64,000 nt of DNA from Bacteroidales bacterium (GCA_017620015.1 JAFZRE010000025.1:1-64000); one strand, 5' to 3'. Numbered from the stretch's first letter, positions 54,001 through 61,131 are shown. A program made the numbers and translations. Notes: a model not told the origin generated them from the letters alone.

Positions 54001-56109
54001 TGAAATATCGATGCTTGCCGATGCCGTGCAGTTGAAGACATCGGTAACGGTTACGGCGTATGTGCCAGCAGTGTTTGCTGTAATTGCTGCACCGCTTTCG
54101 CCAGTTGACCACGAGTATGAACTTATGCTTCCCGATGACCACGGACGCCCGGCATGGATTGTAGTATTGGTGTTATTACAAATAGTTGTATTATCGGCAG
54201 TAAGCACTACAGCAGCATTGCAGGCACGGGTAGTGAAATCCACAGTATTGCCATATATTGTCATGTCGCCAATTTTTACAAACATTCTATAATTATAGGT
54301 AGTACCGATTGTAAGTCCCGTAAGATTGTACGAAGCAGGAGATTCCACATTGGTATATACAGTTATCCATTCCGATGCCGATGCTTCTTTCCACTCGAAG
54401 CCCTGCATATCAACTGTTCCATTCCAAAATTCTCCATTATTATATGAGCCATTCATAGTAGCCGTAGTAAAATCTATATTTGTAACAGGTTCGGTTATGA
54501 CATTACATACCGACGAACCAAATATTGGATAGCCATCATTTACATTTGGTGACAAGTCCATTACAAACGCCTCTGGATTTAGCAATATTGGAAACGATTC
54601 AGACTTCATTGCCTCCTCTGTTTTCGATGTACCATTACCACCATTGCTACCGCAGGTTTCCAAGTAATAACTATTTGTAGTTGTACTATTCCCGATACCA
54701 TATTTATATATATGGCTACAATATGTAGTAGGAGTAGTAAGTGTACCTGTATTGTAGCAATTGGTGCTTATACCATTATACCCTATTCCAGAAGCATATC
54801 CGTATGCGTATTGATAATACGAACTTCCCGCAGTCTTTTGGGCTGTTGCTGTAACAGTACCCCTATTGTAACTGTTATTTATTGTATTGTATGACGGTTC
54901 AACACCATAGCCTAACAATCCGCCAGAATATGAATATACTTTTGAGTAATTTGTTGCTGCGCTATTGCTTGCCGTTGATGATACTGCGCCATTATTGTAG
55001 CATAGCAATATTGTAGAATTCTTTGAGGAGGAGTTAGCATTCGAATACCCCACTATACCTCCGGAATATGAATATGTATTCAATAAAATGGAAGAAGAAT
55101 ATCCTTTGCCAGCAGTAGATGCCGACGAAGATATGTTTCCTGTGTTGACACATTGGGTAATTGTTGCTTTTGTTTCTATATTTCCAACAATACCACCAGA
55201 ATATGAACTATAAGAACGTGTTAGTTCTGACCCAGTCATAGTTGATGTGGATGTACTGCTCAATGTTGCAGAAACATTTCCAGAATTACTGCAATTGCTA
55301 ATAGAAACAGTAGAGTTTGCATATCCTATCAGCCCGCCTGAATATGGATGATAAATAGCAGATGTTGCCGTAGATGATACATTCCCAGAATTACTGCAAT
55401 TGCTAATAGAAATAGTGCCGTATGCACATCCTATCAGCCCGCCTGAATATGATGATTTAGAACCAGAATTAACTGATAATACATTACCAGAATTACTGCA
55501 ATTGCTAATAGTAACAGCAGAGTATGCATATCCTATCAGTCCACCTGAACATGATGGATTAGAAGATGTTGCCGTAGATGATACATTTCCAGAATTACTG
55601 CAATTTTCAATTGTTACAGTAGAGTATGCATATCCAGCAATACTGCCAAAATAGCAAATATTACTTGCTGAACTCCTTGTAATTCTTCCTCCAATATTAA
55701 CATTTTGGAATATGCTACCATCTACATACCCGAACAAACCTCCGTATTGCAATGTGGTACTATTAATTTTCAGTTTGTCAATAGTATGATTGTCGCCATC
55801 AAAGTTGCCTTTGAATATCGCACTTGAAGTATTGTAATTTCCAATAGGTGACCATTCTAGACTATCCAAGTCAATATCAACTGTCAGTTTAAAGTACTTG
55901 CCTGAGTATTGGTTTACGCCACCATTTACCATTTCTGCAATGTAGGCAAGGTTCTGGGCACTTTCAATAAGGTAGGGGTCGGCTTGGGTGCCTGTGCCGT
56001 GTGTCCACGATACTGCAGTACCATCCCATGTGCTGGTCTGGGAAAAGGCATTGGGGAGAGCCAATGCAAGCAACATGAGGGTTGCTAAGAAAAATCTAAA
56101 ACTTCTCAT
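51061..56109 (-). CDS. Giant T9SS surface protein with GLUG and Ig-like repeats
   Basis: A 1682-residue secreted protein. The ATG at 56109, one base after the upstream gene's stop, opens the signal peptide (RFFLATLMLLALALPNAFSQ); an in-frame ATG at 56136 is less likely. Residues ~80-480 carry many GLUG-type units (YSGGLIGYA, VTISNCSNSGNV). From ~630 to ~1470 there are about twelve Ig-like units of ~70 residues with the pattern ISGNTTICxGESTTLTASGG then SYxWSNG and GTYSVTVTNxxGCTA. An InlB-type repeat (VYEANTEIQISATANDGYEF) and a sorting domain (LFPNPATDILNITSSE to AGVYVVRIHA) end it. A CTGAGC repeat overlaps the last residues. It is probably a surface adhesin. Confidence 0.93.
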   Translation of the reverse strand: MRSFRFFLATLMLLALALPNAFSQTSTWDGTAVSWTHGTGTQADPYLIESAQNLAYIAEMVNGGVNQYSGKYFKLTVDIDLDSLEWSPIGNYNTSSAIFKGNFDGDNHTIDKLKINSTTLQYGGLFGYVDGSIFQNVNIGGRITRSSASNICYFGSIAGYAYSTVTIENCSNSGNVSSTATSSNPSCSGGLIGYAYSAVTISNCSNSGNVLSVNSGSKSSYSGGLIGCAYGTISISNCSNSGNVSSTATSAIYHPYSGGLIGYANSTVSISNCSNSGNVSATLSSTSTSTMTGSELTRSYSSYSGGIVGNIETKATITQCVNTGNISSSASTAGKGYSSSILLNTYSYSGGIVGYSNANSSSKNSTILLCYNNGAVSSTASNSAATNYSKVYSYSGGLLGYGVEPSYNTINNSYNRGTVTATAQKTAGSSYYQYAYGYASGIGYNGISTNCYNTGTLTTPTTYCSHIYKYGIGNSTTTNSYYLETCGSNGGNGTSKTEEAMKSESFPILLNPEAFVMDLSPNVNDGYPIFGSSVCNVITEPVTNIDFTTATMNGSYNNGEFWNGTVDMQGFEWKEASASEWITVYTNVESPASYNLTGLTIGTTYNYRMFVKIGDMTIYGNTVDFTTRACNAAVVLTADNTTICNNTNTTIHAGRPWSSGSISSYSWSTGESGAAITANTAGTYAVTVTDVFNCTASASIDISTIPAPTAGISGNTYICTGNSTTLTASGGVGYVWSTGATTPSINVSETGEYYVIARASNDCKDTAYINVANFAEVVISGNTSICQGESTTLSVSEATSYLWSTGATTQSIQVTDEGLYSVTATNSTCEAHTSVYVAVNALPTATISGTTAICGGASTTLTANGGTSYAWNNGANTQSIEASSAGAYTVTVTNATGCTASAVTSVVSAPNPSVQISGNLTACQGESVTLTASGGTSYNWSNSANTASINPTQSGTYIVTAYNVLGCEATASADVVISPNPQLNITAPQTICNNGSTILSVSDNLGTTLTSCVWSNGGSGTSISVSPTATTNYTVTVTNSNGCTAQASTSVAVAEQLSLSLAGNTSICGNESATLTVSGISPSNVSTYAWSNGANTASVSVSASGTYSVIVTDVNGCTGYATTTVSAAENPVASISGQQSICSGSSATLLANGGTSYQWSDGSTDASISVTTGGTYTVVVTNGAGCTATASTMVTVNESPSPQINGTLSICEGESTTLSVTGGDSFVWSNGSISANINVTSSGNYSVIASNSNGCTASASATVNVMENPTVTISGEPSMCVGGATYLTAEGGVSYVWSNGFQGSSINVSEAGTYSVIATGTNGCTSSASMAVVQYSAPEVTISGNTTVCEGSNETLTASGGVSYVWSTGETSSAISVNAFGIYSVTATSNGGCSSTANVTVFVAPTPNPVINGNLHICDGEPTTLTANGGETYMWSNGSTANSIDVSNGGTYSVIATNANGCTAMASASVVAGYSVTNAITETTDGEFVWNGQTYTESGNYVQTFTAANGCDSVVTLHLTVNSVQHYNIFVISNNNAYGTTTGTGVYEANTEIQISATANDGYEFLSWNDGNTDTLRTITVTGDATYIATFIPATNIEENVALEIALFPNPATDILNITSSETISEIEIVNTLGQVVKRIEANSDNVICDVEGLKAGVYVVRIHAAKSDTSTTLSVRRFVKE
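51082..51106 (-). repeat. CTGAGC..GTCGA repeat at the end of the giant gene
   Basis: cactgagcgtagtcgaagtg lies eight codons before the stop, encoding STTLSV just before the terminal RRFVKE. Confidence 0.8.
51690..54230 (-). repeat. Tandem Ig-like repeat region of the giant gene
   Basis: About twelve diverged units of roughly 210 bases each, encoding the CxGxSxTLTAxGGxSYxWSNG pattern. Variation between units is high, so recent expansion is not obvious. Confidence 0.75.
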
Positions 56110-56110
56110 A

Positions 56111-56788
56111 TCAATTTTCTTTTTTATTATTTTCATTGTTTGCTTTTAATTTATTAATAAATTTCGGCAGATAATCTTTTATAATTTCCGTTATCTTACC
56201 AGTTAATGGTCCTCCAATCTGGGAAATACCTGTTACCAAAACTCCACTGATTGTTTCATATATTTTAGAAGTTGTACTTATGCCGTTGTCATTTAAAAGA
56301 GCAACGAGGTTATTGTAATGAACATTTGCATAGTCTTTACAAATAGCCAAATATGCAGGAACTGACAACTTAACTATTTCTGGGGAGAATGAACCATCTG
56401 TTATATACTTATTCTCTTTTAGTTTCGCTCTCAGAAAATCCATTAGCATAGGATTCTCAATTTCAAGACAAATTTTATTGTCTGCAACTAATATCGATTC
56501 CGACTCCAATAGTTTTGTCAATTCTTGCTTTAAATCTTCATCACTACTTCTGCGTAAACTCGATTCGGCAATAAGGGTTCTCGCCTTTGCTCTGGTAACT
56601 TTTAACTTTGACATTACATCATAAACATCTGGATAATTGCCAATCAATCCAAGGTCTTGCAATGCCCTGAATATCATTATATCCGTTTCTTTCTTGGTAA
56701 GGGAGCCAAATGTAGGTTCCGTGTACCTTTCTATGATGGCTTCTAAGATATCATGTTCATTTGATTTTTTTGTTGAACTAAGTTTCAT
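56111..56788 (-). CDS. Unknown helical protein upstream of the giant surface gene
   Basis: I do not recognise this 225-residue protein. It has no signal peptide, is rich in Lys, Glu and Ile, and is predicted mostly helical. A possible helix-turn-helix lies at ~50-75 (DVMSKLKVTRAKARTLIAES). Near the C-terminus ISGVLVTGISQIGGPLTGK is a Gly-rich hydrophobic stretch that could insert in or lie on a membrane. It ends KANNENNKKEN. Its stop is separated by one base from the giant gene's start, so they are almost surely cotranscribed; regulation or assembly of that protein is possible. The DNA is AT-rich. Confidence 0.7.
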   Translation of the reverse strand: MKLSSTKKSNEHDILEAIIERYTEPTFGSLTKKETDIMIFRALQDLGLIGNYPDVYDVMSKLKVTRAKARTLIAESSLRRSSDEDLKQELTKLLESESILVADNKICLEIENPMLMDFLRAKLKENKYITDGSFSPEIVKLSVPAYLAICKDYANVHYNNLVALLNDNGISTTSKIYETISGVLVTGISQIGGPLTGKITEIIKDYLPKFINKLKANNENNKKEN

Positions 56789-56837
56789 ATACTTTTATTT
56801 TTTTCTGCCTACTCTTCTCGGGATTTTCGGCAACCAA

Positions 56838-56884
56838 CTCCCATAATTTTATTTACGAATTACGATTTTTGATTTACGATTTTG
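56838..56884. repeat. TTTACGA-type short repeat
   Basis: tttacgaattacgatttttg then atttacgattttgag; the same unit appears at 43557-43590 and in weaker form at 57254-57285. Confidence 0.55.
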
Positions 56885-56984
56885 AGAATCAAAAGTTGTA
56901 TTTATTTTCGAGGACAAATGTCCGCTATTTATTTCAATACCAAAAAGTCCTTTTTTGGTTCTTTTTTCATAAAAGCTCTTTTGC

Positions 56985-57150
56985 AAATTTGGAGTTCAAC
57001 ACATAAAAAAATCGTGAACTTCAATTCGCATCTGAGGTTCTGGACTACCCGTTACTACAAATAAGAAAGCTCACGATTACTCGCGAGCATTTCCGCTTTT
57101 TTCTGTAGTAACGCTGAAATTGTCCAGATTTCAGATGCCGTCAAAAGCAA
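56985..57150. ncRNA. Candidate structured RNA with a long segmented hairpin
   Basis: Three exact stems are nested: GCATCTGA (57028-57035) with TCAGATGC (57131-57138); TCTGGAC (57039-57045) with GTCCAGA (57122-57128); CGTTACTACA (57050-57059) with TGTAGTAACG (57104-57113). An inner GAAAGC/GCTTTTTTC stem closes an apical loop. The loop segment TCACGATT (57071-57078) is complementary to AATCGTGA (57010-57017) upstream, allowing a pseudoknot or alternative fold. The strand is undecided: a TATCTTTG box at 57243-57250 would transcribe it on the minus strand, either as its own RNA or as a leader of the 56.8-kb operon. A 6S-like RNA is one possibility; an extended palindromic DNA element is another. 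Confidence 0.5.
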
Positions 57151-57242
57151 AAACGCCTTTATATTTTAATTATCAATCAAATATCTGTTTTATTTCATTG
57201 GCAAATGTTTTTAAGTTCTACATTCGGTTAAAATTTACGGGA

Positions 57243-57250
57243 CAAAGATA
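57243..57250 (-). promoter_or_regulatory. Possible promoter facing the structured RNA and 56.8-kb operon
   Basis: TATCTTTG on the minus strand, ~105 bases before the hairpin and ~455 bases before the ATG at 56788. No clear -33 TTG was seen. Confidence 0.4.
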
Positions 57251-57294
57251 AAAAATATTTACGATTTTAGAATTACGATTGAAGAATTTATTTT

Positions 57295-57606
57295 GCCTTC
57301 GGCGTTTCTGTGGCTTCGCCGTTTCTATGCTTGCGGCGTTTCAATGGCTTCGCCGTTTCTCGCTTCGCTGTTTGAATGGCTAAAGCCGTTTCTGTGCTTC
57401 GCGTTTCTCGCTACGCTGTTTCTATGCCTTCGGCGTTTCTGAGGCTTCGCCGTTTAACTTCGTTGAGGGCTTCGCCGTTTCTCGCTACGCTGTTCGAATG
57501 GCTGACGCCGTTTAACTTCGTTGAGGGCTTCGCCGTTCTCGCTTCGCTGTTTAACTTCGTTGAGGGCTTCGCAGTTCAATGGCTGAAGCCGTTTCTGGGT
57601 TTCTCC
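57295..57606. repeat. Array of ~17-base mini-palindrome units
   Basis: About 17 units follow each other, each a small palindrome (ggcttcgcc, gccttcggc, ggctgacgcc, ggctaaagcc or gcttcgc) followed by gtttctat, gtttctc, gtttgaat or gtttaacttcgttgag. Single units of the same type occur at 31.15 kb and 43.74 kb, and several lie beyond the ATPase gene at 59.33 kb. Confidence 0.8.
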
Positions 57607-57709
57607 CCCCCGAGCTTGTTGAGTCGTGGCGAGTCGCGACCGTATTAATGATCAATGCCTGTTTAATATTGTTGTATAATTTACTATGTGTAAACTATTT
57701 GTGAGTTAT

Positions 57710-57774
57710 CTTGGCGCAATCTAATGCATTTGGTAAGATTGCGCCAAAAACTAAAATTATATTTGGCGTAATCT
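57710..57774 (+). repeat. Left ~64-bp flanking repeat of the ATPase gene
   Basis: It consists of the perfect palindrome TTGGCGCAATCT (57711-57722) / AGATTGCGCCAA (57736-57747), then aaactaaaattata, then TTGGCGTAATCT (57763-57774). A near-identical block in the same order lies at 59237-59300. Confidence 0.85.
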
Positions 57775-57801
57775 AAATGTTTTTGTAGCTTTGCGCCAAA
57801 A
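57763..57801 (+). promoter_or_regulatory. Inverted repeat overlapping the ATPase promoter
   Basis: TTGGCGTAATCT (57763-57774) and the half-matching TTTGCGCCAA (57790-57799) bracket the promoter; the right arm overlaps the TAnnTTTG box. This layout suits an operator for autoregulation. Confidence 0.6.
57786..57793 (+). promoter_or_regulatory. Promoter -7 element of the ATPase gene
   Basis: TAGCTTTG, 12 bases before the ATG at 57806. Confidence 0.7.
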
Positions 57802-57805
57802 TACG

Positions 57806-59233
57806 ATGGCAATGAAAGAGATATTAATTGGTAGAGAAGCAGAGAAAAAGCGTCTGTTACAATATGTTGCGACAGAAAAATCCGAATTCATAGCGTTATA
57901 TGGCAGACGCAGGGTTGGAAAAACTTTCCTTGTAAAACAGGTGCTCGGCAATGATTTTTCATTCTCAGTTACTGGAATGGCAAATGTTTCAAATAGCGAA
58001 CAGCTCAAGAACTTCCAGCTGGCAATGCAGAAATATACACGCTGTCCCGATGTTCCAACCGACTGGCTGACAGCTTTCACTATGCTTGAAAAATATCTTG
58101 GGAAACTGAAGGTTGACAAGAAAATAATCTTTATCGACGAAATGCCGTGGATGGATGGAAAAGGCAGCGGATTCATTAGCGCACTTGAACATTTCTGGAA
58201 CAGCTGGGCTGCCTATCGGAACGACATAAAGCTTATCGTCTGCGGTTCGGCAACCTCGTGGATACTTAACAAGATTATTAAAAACAGAGGCGGACTGCAC
58301 AACAGGGTTACTCACCAGATGCTTGTCTCACCGTTCACTCTGCGCGAATGTGCAAGCTATTTCAAGGAAAACGGCTTCGGATATGCGCAGGAAGAAATTG
58401 CCGAATGTTATATGGCTCTCGGAGGAATCCCATATTACTTGTCGCTGTTCGAGCAGGACAAAAGTGTTGCGCAGAACATTGACAACCTATGCTTTATGCG
58501 AGGTGCAGAATTGAGTATGGAGTTCAACAACCTGTATTCGTCGTTGTTCAAGAAAGCTACAAAGCATATTGCCATTGTCAGTGCATTGGCAACCAAAGGA
58601 ATGGGAATGACCAGACTGCAACTGCTTAAAGCGACAAAAAGCGTAAACAACGGCAACTTCACTGCCACACTAAGGGAACTTGAACAATGCGAATTCATAA
58701 GAAGCTATACGCCATTCGGGAAAAACAAGAAAGATACGATGTACCAGCTTATCGACCCGTTTACACTGTTCCATTTCCGATATTTGAAGAAAAGGGAATC
58801 TATAAAGCAGGCATACTGGTCGAAAATCCAAGAAACTCCAGCTTTTTACAACTGGTGCGGCTATGCATTCGAAATACTTTGCCTGCACCATATAGAGCAG
58901 ATATTGAAGGCTTTAAGCATTGCCGGCATAAACAATACGCCTTGTTCATGGAGCATATCTGGCAATGACCATCGCAACGGTGCACAGATAGACTTGCTGA
59001 TAGATAGGGCAGACAAGACCATCAACATCTGCGAAATGAAATACACAAGGCACGAATTTGAAATTACCAAGGAATACGACAGTGCCCTGCACAGGAAAAT
59101 GGACACCTTCAAGAAAGAAACTGGTACAAGGAAGTCGTTAATGGTCACGATGATATCATCGGCAGGACTAGTGGACAATATGTATTCGAGAAGATTGCAG
59201 AAAGTAGTCACTCTCGAAGATTTGTTCCAGTAG
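57806..59233 (+). CDS. AAA+ ATPase fused to a PD-(D/E)XK-like domain (archaeal ATPase/DUF234 type)
   Basis: A 475-residue protein. The ATPase domain has GREAEKKRLLQ, Walker A GRRRVGKTFLVKQ (~33-45), Walker B IIFIDEMPWMDG and sensor VCGSATSWI. A winged-helix-like middle follows (~265-320, MTRLQLLKATKSVNNGNFT). The C-terminal domain has the spaced acidic/basic set of a nuclease fold: FEILCLHHIEQ, GAQIDLLIDRADKTINICEMKYT (about Asp395, Glu410, Lys412). This family is abundant in archaea and Bacteroidota, often in mobile or repeat-rich places, and its role is unknown. The ATG at 57806 fits the promoter; a second ATG at 57812 is possible. Palindromic repeats flank the gene on both sides. Confidence 0.88.
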   Translation: MAMKEILIGREAEKKRLLQYVATEKSEFIALYGRRRVGKTFLVKQVLGNDFSFSVTGMANVSNSEQLKNFQLAMQKYTRCPDVPTDWLTAFTMLEKYLGKLKVDKKIIFIDEMPWMDGKGSGFISALEHFWNSWAAYRNDIKLIVCGSATSWILNKIIKNRGGLHNRVTHQMLVSPFTLRECASYFKENGFGYAQEEIAECYMALGGIPYYLSLFEQDKSVAQNIDNLCFMRGAELSMEFNNLYSSLFKKATKHIAIVSALATKGMGMTRLQLLKATKSVNNGNFTATLRELEQCEFIRSYTPFGKNKKDTMYQLIDPFTLFHFRYLKKRESIKQAYWSKIQETPAFYNWCGYAFEILCLHHIEQILKALSIAGINNTPCSWSISGNDHRNGAQIDLLIDRADKTINICEMKYTRHEFEITKEYDSALHRKMDTFKKETGTRKSLMVTMISSAGLVDNMYSRRLQKVVTLEDLFQ

Positions 59234-59236
59234 CAT

Positions 59237-59300
59237 CTTGGCGTAATCTAATGTATTTTGTAAGATTGCGCCAAAAACAAAATATATCTTGGCGCAATCT
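59237..59300 (+). repeat. Right ~64-bp flanking repeat of the ATPase gene
   Basis: TTGGCGTAATCT (59238-59249) / AGATTGCGCCAA (59263-59274), then aaacaaaatatatc, then TTGGCGCAATCT (59289-59300). It matches the left block in order and spacing with few differences. Confidence 0.85.
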
Positions 59301-59329
59301 TGTTGGTTGTAGGAAAGAAAACAATTGGC

Positions 59330-59395
59330 AAAAGCCGTTTCAATGGCTGACGCCGTTTCAATGCTTCGCGTTTCTCGCTGGCGAACAGAAGGTCA
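59330..59395. repeat. Mini-palindrome units beyond the ATPase gene
   Basis: aaagccgtttcaatggctgacgccgtttcaatgcttcgcgtttctcgctgg repeats the unit types of the 57.3-kb array. The array is therefore present on both sides of the ATPase cassette. Confidence 0.75.
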
Positions 59396-59479
59396 GTTGA
59401 GCATTTTGGCTGTTAGCCTGTTCGCCTTTTGGCCTTCAAGCCCCCCAAAATATTTTGCGGTCAGTGACAATATTTTAGT

Positions 59480-59487
59480 TAAATTTG
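59480..59487 (+). promoter_or_regulatory. Promoter -7 element of the M23 peptidase gene
   Basis: TAAATTTG, 13 bases before the ATG at 59501. Confidence 0.65.
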
Positions 59488-59500
59488 CGTTTGCTAACCA

Positions 59501-60748
59501 ATGAAACTGTCAAAGACAAATATTGTCCTGATTGTTGTGCTGTCGGTAATCGTGGTGGCGGGAGTTGCTGTCGCTGTGATTATGTTGTGCGGAAGGACAG
59601 AGGATAATAGGGAAGAAGTTGCTGTTCCTGAACCAGTTGTCGAGATGCGCTTCGGCTTTCCTGTTGATCAGTGGACAATAACCGACGATACGGTTCGGCA
59701 GGGCGATTATCTGGGCACTATACTTAATAGGTATGGCGTTCCGATGTCGCAGGTTGACAAGATTGCAAGGATTTCGGATTCCGTTGATTATACGCGCATT
59801 GCGGTTGGTCGTCCGTACAGCGTTTTTTCATCGCCAGATGATACCGCACGAGTGGCAAAGATTTTCGTTTACGAGAATAGTCCGCTGATGTTCACTGTGT
59901 TCGATTTTCGCGATTCGGTGGATGTGTTCCGCAAATACCACGATGTTGATACTGTGGTTTGTACGGCATCGGGACGGATAAGTTCGTCGTTGTGGAATGT
60001 GCTCGACTCGAAGGGCTACGACTGGGATTTGGCGGTCGGAATGTCGCAGGTGTGGGCGTGGACTGTCGATTTCTACGCCTTGCAGAAGGACGACTGGTTC
60101 AAGGTTATTTTTGAAGAGTATCGTGTTGACGGAGAAACGGTTAGAATCGGCAAGGTCTTGGCTGGCGTCTTTTCGCACAACGGAAAGGAAAGGTGGGCGA
60201 TTCCATTTGTCAACGATTCCGTTGTTGAATTTTTCGACACCTGCGGACAAAGCATCCGCAAGACTTTTATGAAGGCACCGCTGAAATTCACGCGCATAAG
60301 CTCACGATATACAAATTCGCGTATGCATCCCATCCATCACGTTCCAAAGGCGCATCTGGCGGTTGACTTTTCGGCACCTACGGGAACGCCTGTGTATGCT
60401 GCATCTGACGGACGCATAACTATTCGCCAGTATGGAAACGGTGCCGGAAATTATGTAAAAATTAGGCATAACAGCATTTACGAAACGGTGTATATGCATC
60501 TGTCGAAGTTTGGAAAATACAATGTCGGTGACTATGTGCATCAGGGCGATGTGATTGGTTATGTGGGCAGTACGGGCTGGTCAACAGGTCCGCATCTGCA
60601 CTACGAGGTACACGAAAACGGCAAGAAGATAAATCCGTTGAACTTTGATCCGCCGACAGCAGAACCTGTCGATTCGGCAAATATGGAGCGGTTCGATAGG
60701 GAAAAACGTCCGTGGATTGAAAAGATTGACAAGATAGTGGTTGAATAA
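59501..60748 (+). CDS. M23 family metallopeptidase (membrane-anchored)
   Basis: A 415-residue cell-wall endopeptidase. An N-terminal helix (IVLIVVLSVIVVAGVAVAVI) anchors it in the inner membrane. A LysM/OapA-like substrate-access region follows (~55-130, VRQGDYLGTILNRYGVP). The catalytic LytM domain near 290-385 has the zinc ligands in HPIHHVPKAHLAVDFSAP (first His and Asp) and GPHLHYEVHENG (HxH). It would cut peptide crosslinks of peptidoglycan during growth or division. It ends before a bidirectional terminator shared with the convergent lipoprotein gene. Confidence 0.93.
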   Translation: MKLSKTNIVLIVVLSVIVVAGVAVAVIMLCGRTEDNREEVAVPEPVVEMRFGFPVDQWTITDDTVRQGDYLGTILNRYGVPMSQVDKIARISDSVDYTRIAVGRPYSVFSSPDDTARVAKIFVYENSPLMFTVFDFRDSVDVFRKYHDVDTVVCTASGRISSSLWNVLDSKGYDWDLAVGMSQVWAWTVDFYALQKDDWFKVIFEEYRVDGETVRIGKVLAGVFSHNGKERWAIPFVNDSVVEFFDTCGQSIRKTFMKAPLKFTRISSRYTNSRMHPIHHVPKAHLAVDFSAPTGTPVYAASDGRITIRQYGNGAGNYVKIRHNSIYETVYMHLSKFGKYNVGDYVHQGDVIGYVGSTGWSTGPHLHYEVHENGKKINPLNFDPPTAEPVDSANMERFDREKRPWIEKIDKIVVE

Positions 60749-60751
60749 AAA

Positions 60752-60779
60752 AAGGAAGGCGAACCTTCCTTTTTTTTGA
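60752..60779. terminator. Bidirectional intrinsic terminator
   Basis: AAGGAAGG and CCTTCCTT around a CGAA loop, with A and T runs on the two sides, so it can stop transcription from both convergent genes. Confidence 0.9.
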
Positions 60780-60795
60780 CTTTTACAGATCTATT

Positions 60796-61050
60796 TTATT
60801 CTGCGTCTTTCATCATTTCGTTAAAGATTGCAGGGCAACCCAATGCTATTGATACGATGCGGTTTGCCTGTTCGTCAGATCCGCGCTTTTCCTTGATTTC
60901 GTTGTAAATTCTTACAGCTTCAGCGTCGTTTCCTTCTTCGCAAGCCTGTTCCATCTTGTTGATTTCTTCGTCAGTTACCTTTGCGCAGCTTGACATTGCA
61001 AAGCAAGTAGCGAATGCGATCATTCCGATAAATAATAATTTCTTCATCAT
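60796..61050 (-). CDS. Small lipoprotein of unknown function
   Basis: An 84-residue protein with a lipoprotein signal (KKLLFIGMIAFATCFAM, lipobox MSSC). The mature part is a charged helical hairpin (DEEINKMEQACEEGND, AEAVRIYNEIKEKRGSDEQ) ending near NEMMKDAE, resembling a single TPR-like unit. No family is recognised. It has its own promoter and shares the terminator with the M23 gene. The second ATG at 61047 is equally possible. Confidence 0.8.
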   Translation of the reverse strand: MMKKLLFIGMIAFATCFAMSSCAKVTDEEINKMEQACEEGNDAEAVRIYNEIKEKRGSDEQANRIVSIALGCPAIFNEMMKDAE

Positions 61051-61123
61051 TATAAATTTTAAAAATTACAAGGGCTAAAAATAATATTGAGGTAGATGCC
61101 CTATATTATCCACATCAACGCGG

Positions 61124-61131
61124 CAAAGGTA
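61124..61131 (-). promoter_or_regulatory. Promoter -7 element of the 84-residue lipoprotein
   Basis: TACCTTTG on the minus strand, 73 bases before the ATG at 61050. Confidence 0.65.

Larger units (their letters stand above)
56789..57805. other. 1-kb accessory intergenic region
   Basis: No protein gene is supported here. It holds, in order, a tttacgaattacgattt repeat (56840-56882), a candidate structured RNA, a minus-strand promoter box, the mini-palindrome array and the palindromic repeats that precede the ATPase gene. Open frames inside the array are artefacts of its 17-base periodicity. Confidence 0.7.

Noticed and set aside
51100-54900. Many minus/plus shadow ORFs across the Ig-repeat region
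   Set aside because: They are alternate frames of the repetitive 1682-residue gene and share its ~210-base periodicity; none has a promoter or plausible product.
57028-57138. Integron attC site or retron msd hairpin
   Set aside because: The stems do not carry the conserved attC core at the base, and there is no integrase or reverse transcriptase in the window.
57295-57606. Possible CRISPR array
   Set aside because: The units are about 17 bases with no spacer of 25-40 unique bases between identical repeats, and no cas gene is present in the window.
57376-57648. 90-residue plus-strand ORF in the repeat array
   Set aside because: It is produced by the periodic palindrome units, has no promoter or start context and encodes only repeats of LFNFVEGFAV-type words.
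57710-59300. Insertion sequence with the ATPase as transposase
   Set aside because: The protein has AAA+ and PD-(D/E)XK-like features but no DDE, HUH or recombinase motif, and no short target duplication could be identified; kept as a cassette of unknown type.
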